Shown here in pieces: positions 44,803 through 55,369 of a DNA stretch of 64,000 nucleotides. This DNA comes from Thalassia testudinum (Eukaryota; Streptophyta; Magnoliopsida; Alismatales; Hydrocharitaceae). Within the stretch, counting starts at the first letter, position 1, and each line of letters opens with the position of its first letter. Location of the stretch: assembly GCA_037157565.1 (NCBI GenBank), contig JAZHRO010000002.1, positions 80,011,501 to 80,075,500 of the forward strand, given 5' to 3'. A model generated the notes under the pieces. It ran no database searches and was not told where the DNA came from. It saw only the letters and a list, made by a program, of their open reading frames with translations. Both the position numbers and the translations under genes were made by a program.

Positions 44803-46210
44803 TGACGTGCCTTCGTGCGTGTGTGTTAAGAGGTGTCGTTATAGTTGCATTTGATACGTCGGTTTTAAAAGAAGTAAACGGAGGTGAGTCCGAGTGTCGA
44901 TCTCAGGGAGGCGTGGAAATCGGATTTTGTTTACCACTTGTTGTCACGAAAAAGGCGGAGTTTTGCTTGTGAAAGAAACGGTTTTGAAAAGCGAGAGATA
45001 GAGAGAGTTTAGGGTTAGAAAGCTCTTGGTTTTGATCATGCACTTTAAACAGAAATTAAAAAGGCAACTAAATGGAAAATAATTTCATTAAACATGCATT
45101 CATAGTTCATGGTTTACAATATTAAATACATGCTTCAACAAAAGTAAATGAAAGCTTAAAAGAGAGAGAGAGAGAGGTAGAGAGAGAGTGGAGAGCGACG
45201 AGGCAGCCACGGCGGTGGAGGAGGCTCCGTCGGCGGCTCGTCGTCTCCGGCGATTACAAGAGTGCCTAAGACTAGCTAGGAGAGGAGTGGAGTAGTTGCA
45301 AGTGGGAGAGGATGCCTTGAATGGTGGTAGAAGGGGGTTTAAATAGAGTTAAGGGCTTCCTAAAAGAAGAATGTGCTTTAGCGACATCCAAAACGTCGCT
45401 AAAACCGCTTCCATATACGTCGGTGAAGGCCTTCTGCCGCCGGTCAGCCGCCCGCCCCTCTCTCTCTTCAGGCGCGATCCGTGGACGTCGAACGAGAGCC
45501 GTCCGATTGATGATCGGACGGCTGAGATCCTCCCGCGCCTGCGCTAGGATCGCGCTTCGGGCGTGCGTGCGCGCGCGCGTTTCCGCCCGGCGTGCGCGCG
45601 CGCGTGGGAGGTGGGGCGCTGTCGTCGCGCCGCGTGGCGCGATCCTAGCCGCTCGCTTCTGATCGCATGGCTCAATTTTGCCGCGCCCTTCGCCCGCAGA
45701 TGATTTTCGCTCCGCGCGAATCGAACGCGCGTCGCCGCAACGCGGGCGTGCGCGCTAACCGTTGCGCCACGCCCGCGCTTTGTCGCGGCGACCGCGGGCG
45801 AGCGCGCGGATCTCGGCCGTTCGATCGAAGATCAACGGCCGAGATGCGTCTTTGGCTGGCTTGGGGGCGTGCGGGCGGCGGGGGCGGGGCGACGTGGCGC
45901 GTTCTAGGCCGTTGATCTCCAGATCAACGGTCAGGATTTCTTGGGCCCATTGTGGGAGCTTCGGATGTCGGATTTGGCCGATTTTGAGTCCGTTAGACTC
46001 CGTTCGTCGTTCTGAATCCATCCGTGCGGTCCGATTGCTCATCTGAGGCCTGCTTTGACAAATGCTTTACACAAATGGCCATTAATACAGTTTATAAGCA
46101 ATCTTGGTACTTGATGCATGCAATGCTCCTATTCTACTTTATGTTGTGCCTTTTATTCTAAAGATGGGCCATATTCAACCTAATTACTACCCCCTTGAGT
46201 GGTGTTATCA
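44803..46210 (-). repeat. Athila-B 5' LTR
   Basis: 1,408 bp. It differs from 35212-36594 by six transitions that I can count and by about 25 extra bp near 45580-45604 inside a CG-rich GCGTGCGCGC repeat. It carries the same U5 motif (44887-44910) and tRNA-like module (45714-45776). A possible TATA box lies near 45338-45349, minus strand. Confidence 0.95.
45714..45776 (-). other. tRNA-like D-arm/T-arm module in the Athila-B 5' LTR
   Basis: Same sequence as at 36098-36160: T-arm at 45714-45730 and D-arm at 45752-45767 on the minus strand. Confidence 0.6.
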
Positions 46211-46215
46211 GAGTG
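46211..46215. repeat. Target-site duplication of Athila-B, right copy
   Basis: GAGTG, identical to 35207-35211. Confidence 0.92.
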
Positions 46216-46905
46216 GAAGGGGCATAATATGCGGGGTTCTGCAACAAAGGTGGCTGGCCATAACCGGGTGGTGTAAGAGACGCCTGTAATATAGCATGAG
46301 CTTGTCCTTGTGGTGCCTGAAACCTAGGTGGGGTGCCTTGGTTCTGCACATATCATGGGTTAGGGATAGGTTGGGAGGGCAAAGCTCCCTAAGCTCTATG
46401 CTCCTGCAACAACTAGTTCTACGTGTTTTGGATGCTTTGTATTTGGTTAGCCATTGCCTTCATTATCTGCAAGCTATCCTGTGTAGATTCCTGCATTGAT
46501 TCTTGCAGCTCCTCTTTCAGTGCCTCCAAAGGGTTGGCCCGCTTTGGAGGGTGATCGGCAGCTAGATGTAGCGGCTGATATAAAGAATAGGATTGCTACT
46601 GCCTTGGGTATGTGTTCTGTGCATTCCCGTATTGCCTAGTCTGGTCGTGTGGATCTTGATGTGGTCTCTGCAAGTTACCAGACCAGGAGAAATTCGGATG
46701 CTGGCACCAACCAGTGTTATACGTCTCTGAGTACGGGTTATTACGCCCGTATCTTCATAGGCCGAGGACGTCTGAGACATATATTCATCAAGGGAATATG
46801 CATTAAAATCATCATGTGGTGCGTAACCCTGATTATGTGGTGCCTGATCGAGATTATTCGTGGGATCCTGATATGAAGGATCCTGTGAATATGGAGAAGA
46901 TGCAT
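46216..46905 (-). pseudogene. gag: Athila-A gag, right piece (middle to C-terminal part)
   Basis: The minus strand reads from about 46905 as SSPYSQDPSYQDPTNNLDQA, then YSLDEYMSQTS, and a glutamine/proline-rich tail (QAPQGQAHAILQASLTPPGY, then PAYYAPST) that runs into the insertion point. This corresponds to residues after about 370 in Athila-B gag. The N-terminal half with the capsid domain, the leader, primer site and 5' LTR are missing; the sequence runs straight into LTR J. Confidence 0.75.
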
Positions 46906-48624
46906 CTTGTGTGAGTCCTGGGTAAAGTTATAACTGTTTCTATAGTTGCATAAAAATTAGCTATCAGATAAAGTTATAACTGAAACTCGTGTGAGTCTCG
47001 GGTCAAATACGGGGAGAACATTTGATTAAAAATCGCATTTGGAATTATTGTCACGAAGTAGAATTGCTGGTTGAAATTAATCTACATAAGCTAAATTACT
47101 TAAAGAATAAACAATAGAAGACAGAGAGAGAATATACAAAGAACGAAAAAAATAGAGAGAGAATGAACAAATTTTGCATTTAAATATTCTAGAGTCTATT
47201 ACAACTACTTAAAGAAAACAAAGCTACACTAGAAAGCAGTAAAAAGAGGGGTGAAAAAATCCTCCTCGACGATTGCTTGGAGAACAATCGCATTGATGGA
47301 GCATTGGGACGATGGGGAAGAGATGCTGGACATGGGAGAATGGAGCTAGAGGATGGAGAACGAAGTACGGCAACGTCGTAGCAGGATCCACTCCCCTAAT
47401 GGAGGAGAGAAGACAACCATGGGATGCTCCACGAAGGGGGTGAGAAGATAGGAAAATTATTTTACTCTAGCTCTAGGGGAGCATCTCGAGTATGGGACCA
47501 GCTCATAGAGCTTTGGAGGAGGTGAAAGGAGAAGAGAAGGGATGAAGAATGAGGAGGGGTGTGGGGTCCCTTTTATAGGTGAGGAGAAAGGGCATAAAAG
47601 TCATTTTAAAGGCTTAAGAATTAATCTACGCCCTTCAGTGATGCATGCAAGTGTTACTAAAGGAGCGTGATAGTTGGCACGGGAGGAGAGTGAGCTATCT
47701 AATCTCCATCGTGCGACTCTCCTTCGAGTGTGTAACGCACGTCAGATTCTGCGCGAGAACGAAATCTGACAGCTGGAATCATCTTCAGTCAACTTAATTG
47801 CCCCGCGTGCATGTGTGATCCCACGTCTATTGGCGCGTCATCATGCGTGTTTAGCATGCTTGCCATCTGCGCCAATCCGCGCTGCCACGTGGCTAAACCA
47901 ACGTCGCTAATCTTCGATTGGGCGACTGACTTTCACTCTCACTCCTCGTGCGACCGATTTGAGGAAGGTGGTGCTCGAACTCGCTTTCGTAGCGTGGTAG
48001 CTCTCTCCGCAAACACTACGCTGCAAGCGCGAGTGTGTTGTGTTTTTGAAATTTCCTCCACTCACTCTTAACCGTTGGATGAAAATCCAATGGTTGAGAT
48101 CGAAGCTGCCTTGATGCAAAGGAGGGGCATCAGTGGCTTTGGGCGGCCTGGATGATGCCATGTGGCATCATTTGGGCCGTCCATCTTCAAATGCTCATAG
48201 GTGGTATCACAGATGTCGGATTTGATCGATTTTTGAGCCGTTAGCCTGCGATCGTCGATCTTAACCCATCAGTGCGGTTGGATTTATCATCTGAAGTATG
48301 GATTTGAAACATCTTATCCCTTGACCTCTGATTTTTCTCAGACTGCATCTGATGCTATGGAGGTTTGATCGGGGTGATCCCGGAGGCGTTAGACTCTGAT
48401 CGTCACCCTGATTAGCTCTGTACGGTTGGATCTTCAATCTGAGGCCTAGAAAAATATCGCCTTGTCCCTTGACCACAAAAAGGGAAAATTAACCTATATT
48501 TTATACAAACTAATATAAATGCAGAATGATGCATGCTATGTAATATTTGTAATGCTGAATGCAATTATATGACTAAGAACATGCATAAATGGACAGTTTA
48601 TGTGAAATAGATGTGTCTACATCA
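46906..48624 (-). repeat. Athila-type LTR J
   Basis: Ends in GATGTGTCTACATCA (minus-strand start TGATGTAGACACATC). The U5 motif is at 46993-47016 and a minus-strand TATA box (TATAAAAG) at 47570-47577. It is distantly related to the Athila-B LTR (GATGTCGGATTTG...GTCCGATT-type block at 48215-48295) and holds a second copy of that block at 48345-48445. A degenerate tRNA-like stretch sits at 47971-48020. It is unlike LTR I, so the two do not form a normal pair. The left end is approximate. Confidence 0.7.
47570..47577 (-). promoter_or_regulatory. TATA box of LTR J
   Basis: CCTATAAAAGGGACCCC on the minus strand; a strong plant TATA context about 1.05 kb into the LTR. Confidence 0.6.
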
Positions 48625-48629
48625 CCTAG

Positions 48630-48726
48630 CTGGAGGCTGCCGATCCGTTTGCAAGGGTTATCAGCCCACTCCACCTTTCTCCTATGGGTGATGGGGATAT
48701 GTTTGAGTCATGGGTGCAGAGCTCTT
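48630..48726 (+). pseudogene. Probable C-terminus of the Tat antisense ORF
   Basis: The plus strand reads LEAADPFARVISPLHLSPMG, then GDMFESWVQSS and TGA. Both this piece and the left piece at 26954-26959 carry AGCTGG at the junction. Joining the two at one copy keeps the frame. No independent homologue is recognised, so this is inference. Confidence 0.4.
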
Positions 48727-48849
48727 GAGCCTCCTGCTAGTGTTATCCTTGTTTTATTACTTTTTTTTTTTACGAAAAGAGGTGTAATAGGTGGAACTCC
48801 TTTTTTGAATGAAAAAAATCTCCTTTTTTTTGCTCATGAGCATTTATAC

Positions 48850-49945
48850 ATGGTACATTCGTAAGTTGCTCGCATGCCAGGTGTAGGGTATGTTTTTACC
48901 ACCTAGGGTTTGTAATTCGTAGAAGTCTCTTAGACTGTCTTTTTGAATCTTGTACGGCCCCTCCCATAATGGGTCTAGCTTTCCGTCCTACTGGCTCGGC
49001 ATGGAGATTTCACACTTACGTAGGACTAGGTCTCCTTAGGAGAATGTTCATTTATAAATGAGCTTATTGTAGGAGGCAGCTATGGCCTCTTTATGCTTGA
49101 GTGTCATCCCCAATGCCTTATTCCTCAGCTCATCGAGGAGGTCTAAAGATAGGAGGACTTAATCATCGTTGGTGGCCGGGTCATAAAGTTGCGTTCTACA
49201 GGTGGGGAGGACCGTTTCAATGGGTAGCTGAGCTTCCATGCTGTATACCAGGTTGAATAGTGTATAGCCTATGGAAGTCCTTTGGCAAGTCCTGTATCCC
49301 TAAAGAACGTCTGGAAGCTCATCCGCCTATCTCCCTTTGGCTAAATCCAGCTGGCGTTTGAGCACTGAGATGATGGTGCGGTTGGTCACTTCAGCCTGTC
49401 CGTTCGCCTGGGGATGACCCACTGACATGAAGCACAGGTGCATGCCCTAGCTGGCGTAATATTCCTCAAATTTTTTGCAGGCGAACTGGGTTCTGTTATC
49501 CGTGACTATGTAGTGGGGTATCCGGTATCAAGCTATAATGCTCTTACTGATGAAGGATATGACCCTATCAACTGTGGGGCTGGCCATGGCCTTAGCTCGA
49601 CCCACTTGGAAAAGTAGTTGACAGCTACCAGAATGAACCGCTTCTGGGTTGGGGCTGGCAGGAAGGGGCCAATGAAGTCCATGCCCCATTTGCAAAGGGG
49701 ATGGGCAACATTATAGGTACTAGCTTTCTCAGCGACAAGTGTTGCAAGGTAGCAAACCTCTAGCACTTGTCACACTTGGGCACGAAGTCTTTGCAATGTT
49801 GCTTCATTTAGGGCTAGAAGTAGCACACCTGGAATAGTCAGGCCAGAAGTGCCTTGTGCCCTTCATGGTTCCCACAAATGCCTCTGTGGGCTTCTTGGAG
49901 GGCTTGGGACACCTCTTCTTGAGTTAGGCAGTGCAATAGGGGGTG
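48850..49945 (-). pseudogene. pol: Tat-lineage integrase (core and C-terminus)
   Basis: The minus strand from 49945 reads LLHCLTQEEVSQALQEAHRG (part of the HHCC finger), then a degenerate finger CDKC near 49760. The core follows with KWGMDFIGPF (first D, near 49680), VTDNRTQFACKKFEEYY (second D, near 49490) and NGQAEVTNRTI (E, near 49390). The C-terminal module KLDPLWEGPYKIQKDS is near 48960, then TWHASNLRMYHV and a stop near 48850. Several nonsense codons. The N-terminal part continues at 59699 after removing Tekay-2. The protein would insert element DNA into chromosomes. Confidence 0.88.
49941..49945. repeat. Target-site duplication of Tekay-2, left copy
   Basis: GGGTG here is repeated exactly at 59694-59698. 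Confidence 0.92.
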
Positions 49946-52635
49946 TGTAACGACCCGGTTCCCGAGTCCCTACGAGACACGAGAACCGGACCGACTCGAC
50001 TAATCCCAAGACCTAGTCGTCCAACGAGGAAGTAACCAAAAGAAAGTAAAATAAACCACATTCAGCATGAATATAACTAACAGTAAGAAAGTACAGCAGT
50101 AAGGAAAGAAACTACTACAGTAGGTACCACCACAACAGTAAAACAGCATTTATCATATAACAAGAACTGCAGGTAAAGAAGGTATAGCGGAAACAAAAAC
50201 TACTCACTAGAACAGAAACAAAAGGGGTACAAAAGGCTGTGGTAACTCTACTGGACCCTACTCGGCCCAGCGTCCTCTGCAGCCGCCGACCCTGGCTGCT
50301 CAACACCTGGTCCTGAAAAAGGTAACGAGTGTAACACGTCAGCAAAACGCTGAGTAGAGTGGCAAACTAACTAAAGGCAACAGTAGAGTGTACAGTAGCT
50401 GTTATGTTCTATTACTTCCTTTATTCACATCTTTCAATTTTTCTCACTATTTCATTTATTTCTCAGATCCTTTACTTGATCTCGAATGTCCTCGTGGGAA
50501 CGATCTTGATTGCAGTCTTTTCCAAAAGTAGAAGTAGCACGTGGTGCTCTCCTGGCCGGGAGAGTCCCCCGTGGTGATCCTACCCTCAGTCAACCACCCC
50601 AAGGTCACCGACAGACGTAACGGTGACTACGGCACGCGCGATAAACGCACAGGTAGCTAGCCCGCACTGGCACGCGGTCAGTCGTTTCCGTTAACGGGTG
50701 CGCCCAAAGCACAGCACGGAACCAGGGCAGAGCCCTCTCAGTAACAGGGGTCCAACCCCTCCACAGTAACCAAACCGGGGCCTTGCCCCTCCACAGTCCG
50801 CGCACCCTCGCCTGACTACCCTGGTTTGCCCTAGTGGGCCTAACAAGTCGGTGAAGGAGGCTAGCAGAACCCCGGGGCCCGTGGGGTAGCTAGTACTCTC
50901 CTAACACTACTAGCTCTCCTCGGTACTACGTACACGAGGGCCAACAAGTCGGTACAGAGCGGCCAATCCTAACCCCGGGTCCCTGGGGCGGCTGGCCCCA
51001 CTCTGCACTAAACAGGTACAGGTACTTCCCTTGGTACTGCGTACCCAAGGGACAGTACAAACTACATCTCAGTTCCATTCCTTTTTCTTTCCAGGAGTTC
51101 CACTCCTAATTCCCCGTAGGGTTCCAGCTCTTTATCTCAGAACATCATATGTTTCACTTTCCAGATTCACGTTCTCAAAATCCATGATCTCAAACATGTT
51201 TCTTTATTCATAACAGGCAGCTGTTAAATCAAATTACAGGCAGCTTTATATTCCTTTCCATTTTTCCAAGACTGCAGTATTATACATTCCACTAGTTTTT
51301 CCATCCTAAGATTCATGCCACATCCTAGGATCTAGCATACAACTAGTTTTCCAGCCCTAGGATTCATGCATCACCTAGGAGCTATCATTCCATACATTTC
51401 TCATTCCTAGGATTCATGCAATGTCCTAGATTCTAGTTATGGTTCCATACTTTAACAGATTTAAAAAAAATAACTTAAGCCACTCTACCAGGTACAACGG
51501 GAGTAATGGGGGCGTGATCGGGAATCCGCGCGCGCCTCCGCGACTCTCAAGACTGCAACCGAACGAGGTCCTATCACAAGGATCAAACACAAGGAGTGTC
51601 TCAAAACAGTGTATAGCTACTGTAGACGGGTAGAGGAATTAATTCTGAAACGAACGCAACTTGAATCGCGGAAAACGGAGCCCAAACGGGCCCTAAACGG
51701 GTCGAGAAAGGCGATACTATGCAAAATCAGACGTCTGGAACTCCTTCCAGACGTCTTAAACGGTGGATCAGAGAATTACCTGTTCAGCGTGGTTTCCCAG
51801 TCGTCCAGAAGTCTGCGGGGACGTCTGTCCTATACCCCAGACGTCCGATGGTCCACACGGACGTCTGTAGATCACTCCCGCCGTCTGGTACAACTTCCAG
51901 ACGTCTGATTCGCAAAGGATGGCGAATCAGCGAACCTGTGCACAGCCAACCCCCTCCCTCAGTACGGTCAGTCGACAAGAAGGAAGAAGAAGGCGGAAAC
52001 TCACCTTTCAGACGTCTGTATGATCTTACAGACGTCGACCTTGCCGTCTGGATATAAATCCAGACGTCTGATTCTGGAAATTTTTCCAGAATCAGGGCCC
52101 TGCTCGGCCTCCGCTCGCGACGCCGCCCGCGTCGAACCTCGCGCGTCTGCTGCTCAGCCCGCAGCAGGTCCCTCTCCGCGTCGCTCCGCGCCCCTTGCGC
52201 CCTCCGCCAGCAAGCCAAGCCGCTCCGGCGAGCTCGCCCCCACGGCAGAGCTCCACCCTCGCACGCCGCACCTCCTCCGCGCTCACTGCGGCTGCCGCTG
52301 CCGCCCTCGCGCTCGCTCGCTCTCGCGCTCAGAAAGGAGAAGACGGAGGAGACGGTGGAGACGGGAGGGGAGGCGTGGCCCTTTTAAGGCCGCGCGAGGA
52401 GAGAGAAGGTGGTCGCAGCGCGCCTGCAGCCGCAGAGAGAGAGAGAGAGGAATCGTAGGTCTGCGCGCACAGGCGCGCAGTCGAATCTCCCGTGCGAACA
52501 TAACTGTTCTCCAGACGTCTGGAAACGATCCCGGACGTCTGGTCAGACGTCTGGATGTGATCCCAGACGTCTGGTCCGACGTCTGGGCCACATCCCAGAC
52601 GTCTTAAAAGGCGTCTGGGGCACGCGTTCGTTACA
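49946..52635 (-). repeat. Tekay-2 3' LTR
   Basis: 2,690 bp, the same length as its partner, with roughly 37 substitutions by eye (about 1.4 percent). It carries AGACGTCT palindromes at 51725-52620 and GA repeats near 52435. Apparent ORFs of 60-195 codons here are chance. Confidence 0.95.
51725..52620. repeat. AGACGTCT palindrome cluster, Tekay-2 3' LTR
   Basis: Two groups, 51728-52075 and 52510-52615. The second group has units every 20-30 bp (CCAGACGTCTGG and variants). Confidence 0.85.
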
Positions 52636-52721
52636 ATATAACAAACTCAAAGGAAGTTTCGTCCCCGAAACTTGCGCCAACTAGGGTGCGAGAAAAAGAT
52701 GTCCAACTAACCATAACAAAC

Positions 52722-53285
52722 TCAAAGAGGACCGAAGCCGGTCCGAAAAGACATACCCGCGAAAAGCTCCGGGTACCGCTCCCGCATTGCCGCCTCAGGC
52801 TCCCAGGTAGCCTCCTCGTACCGCTGGCTCCTCCACAAAACCTTTACCAGGGGTACTTGCTTTCGTCTCAACCTGCGGACGGCTCGGTCTAGGATCTGCA
52901 CTGGCCGCTCGGGGTAGGTCAGGTCGTTGCTCACCTCGACGCTCTCGTGACTCAGTACGTGGCTGGGATTGGCTACGTACTTCCTGAGGTTGGACACGTG
53001 GAACACGTCGTGCACACCAGAAAGCTGCGGGGGAAGGGCAAGTCTGTAAGCAACGGGTCCAACCCGCTCCAGGACCTCAAAGGGCCCCACGAACCTCGGC
53101 GCGAGCTTCCCTCTCACCCCAAACCGCTGTAAGCCCTTCATGGGCGAAACACGAAGGAAGACGTGGTCCCCAACCTCGAACTGCACCTCTCTGCGTCTGC
53201 GATCTGCGTAGCTCTTCTGTCTGCTCCTGATAGTGCGGAGTCGTCTGTGGATCTGCTCGACTACCTCCTGACTCTGCCGGATCAA
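52722..53285 (-). pseudogene. pol: Tekay-2 integrase C-terminus and chromodomain
   Basis: About 187 codons: [20 protein letters not shown], the GPF/Y module ([27 protein letters not shown]) and a chromodomain ([20 protein letters not shown]) near the C-terminus. Chromodomains of this kind guide integration to heterochromatin. It is out of frame with the integrase core upstream; that frame ends in TGA at 53282-53284. Confidence 0.93.
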
Positions 53286-53761
53286 CCTGGGGCCAACCTC
53301 CCACTTGGTCCCACCTCAACCCAACTCAGGGGTGCCGTGCATTTCCGTCCGTACAAAGCCTCGTAGGGAGCCATGCCGATGCTCGAGTGATAACTGTTGT
53401 TGTATGCAAACTCCGCCAGGGGCAGGTGCTCCTCCCAAGAGCCCCTCCAGTCTAGTACACAGGCACGCAAAAGGTCCTCAAGTATCTGTATCGTGCGTTC
53501 CGACTGTCCGTCCGTCTGGGGGTGGTAAGCCGTGCTAAACCTCAACCTCGTCCCCAAAGCCTGCTGAAACTCAGCCCAAAACTGGGACGTAAAGCGGGTA
53601 TCCCGGTCGGATACGATCTCCCACGGAATTCCGTGTAGTCGCACCACATCACGGATATACCTCTCTGCCAACTGTGCTGGTCCCAAAGTGACTCGGATCG
53701 GCAAGAATCGTGCCGTCTTCGTCAATCTATCCACTATTACCCAGACTGCGTCGTGTCCTCG
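53282..53761 (-). pseudogene. pol: Tekay-2 integrase core
   Basis: Begins after TAG 53762-53764: AVWVIVDRLTKTARFLPI, then EIVSDRDTRFTSQFW (second catalytic D) and HPQTDGQSERTIQ (catalytic E), then WEEHLPLAEFAYNNSYH. The first catalytic D lies just upstream ([10 protein letters not shown], about 53785). The triad is intact at residue level, but the gene is broken by the stop before it and the frameshift after it. Tekay-1 lacks this whole stretch. Confidence 0.93.
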
Positions 53762-54571
53762 CTAGGTAACAGGTAAGCCCACCACCAAGTCCATGGTGAT
53801 GCTCTCCCACTTCCACTCTGGCACTGGAAGCGGCTGAAGCGGCCCTGCAGGCCTCTGATGCTCGGCTTTCACCTGCTGGCACACTAAGCACTGCTGCATG
53901 AACTCACCCACATCCCGCTTCATCCCTCTCCACCAGAACTCGCGTCTTAAGTCATGGTACATTTTCGTGTTTCCGGGATGTATGGTGAATCTGGAACCGT
54001 GTGCCTCAGTCAGGAGCTCTCTCAACAGCTCCTCGTCTCTGGGGACGCACAACCGTCCCCTCAAGCGTAACACCTGGTCTGTGAAAGAGAAGTCCCCTGG
54101 GTCCCCTGATAGTACTCTGTCGCGCAAAGATTGCAAGTACGGATCGGCCATCTGTCCCGTGATGATGCGGTCTATCAACTCTGGCCTGGTCTGCCGTGTC
54201 ACCGTCACTGCCACACAGTACCCTCGTAACTCTAGAGGTCGCCAACTGCCCACCTCCTCCAAAAGGCTCCAACTCTGTAACTGTAGACTGGCCAACCGTG
54301 CGGGCGCCTTACGGCTCAAGGCGTCAGCCACCACATTGGCCTTTCCCGGGTGGTAGGAGATGCTGCAGTCGTAGTCCTTCAGGAGCTCCAACCAACGTCT
54401 CTGTCTCATGTTGAGCTCCTTCTGGTCAAAAAGATATCTGAGGCTCTTGTGATCTGTAAAAATCTCGAAGGTCTCACCGTACAAGTAGTGCCTCCATGTC
54501 TTCAGCGCGAAGACAACAGCTGCCAACTCTAGATCGTGGGTAGGGTAGGTATGCTCATGGGGCTTCAGTTA
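53762..54571 (-). pseudogene. pol: Tekay-2 RNase H and integrase zinc finger
   Basis: The minus strand from just after TAA at 54569-54571 reads LKPHEHTYP, then [20 protein letters not shown] and [14 protein letters not shown] (RNase H and its end). Next comes the integrase finger ([20 protein letters not shown], then [14 protein letters not shown]), ending at TAG 53762-53764, where the read-through residue would be Q (CAG to TAG). Confidence 0.92.
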
Positions 54572-55369
54572 CCGCGAAGCGTAAGCGACCACGTGACCCC
54601 TCTGCATGAGCACACCTCCTAACCCCTGCAAGGAAGCGTCCGTGTACACAACAAACCCGCCACTACTGTCAGGGATGGTGAGCACGGGAGCCGAGGTCAA
54701 CCTCTCCTCCAGCTCCAGAAAACACGCCTCACAGGCGTCTGTCCAAGCGAAAGGCACATCCTTCCGGGTCAACTGTGTCATAGGACGCGCAATCAGTGAA
54801 AATCCTCTGATGAACCGTCTGTAGTAACCTGCCAGTCCCAGGAAACTGCGAATCTCAGTGACTGAATGCGGTCTCTCCCACCTGAGCACTGCCTCGACCT
54901 TGGTGAGGTCCACCGCCAGGCCGTCTCCAGAGATCACATGACCCAAAAAGGTCACCTCCCTCAACCAGAACTCGCACTTGCTGTATTTGGCGTACAGCCT
55001 GCGTCGTCTCAGAGTGTCCAGAACCATCCGCAAGTGTTGTCCGTGCTGCGTCCGATCTCTAGAATAGATGAGTACATCATCTATGAAAACCACCACAAAC
55101 TGGTCCAAGTACGGTCTAAACACCCGGTTCATCAGGTCCATGAAAGCAGCGGGGGCATTGGTCAGCCCAAACGGCATGACCAAAAACTCGTAGTGTCCAT
55201 ACCGGGTGCGGAAAGCTGTCTTGGAGACGTCGGTCTCCCTGATCCTCAACTGGTGGTATCCAGACCTCAAGTCGATCTTGGAAAACACCGTGGCACCCCG
55301 CAACTGGTCAAACAAATCGTCGATCCTCGGCAGCGGATATCTGTTCTTGATGGTGACCCTATTCAGCTA
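54569..55369 (-). pseudogene. pol: Tekay-2 reverse transcriptase
   Basis: Runs from TAG 55367-55369 (YR-stop-LN where Tekay-1 has YRQLN) to TAA 54569-54571. It includes [30 protein letters not shown], the catalytic FIDDVLIYS near 55075, [12 protein letters not shown] and the beginning of RNase H ([15 protein letters not shown]). Both stops are C-to-T changes of glutamine codons. Confidence 0.94.

Larger units (their letters stand above)
35212..46210 (-). mobile_element. Athila-B: young, nearly complete Ty3/gypsy Athila retrotransposon
   Basis: 10,999 bp with LTRs at 35212-36594 and 44803-46210, a perfect 5-bp target duplication, a tRNA-Asp primer-binding site, gag (43674-41800) and pol (41799-38017) in one frame, and a polypurine tract. 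Lesions are few: a UAG between gag and pol and a UGA in integrase. The LTRs differ by six transitions plus one 25-bp indel, so the insertion is the youngest in the window. No env-like ORF lies in the 1.4 kb after pol. It inserted into the gag region of an older Athila (Athila-A) in the same orientation. Confidence 0.96.

Noticed and set aside
51609..52607. Open frames of 99-195 codons repeated at 58667-59665
   Set aside because: Same LTR position as above, not conserved in length against Tekay-1, no domain.
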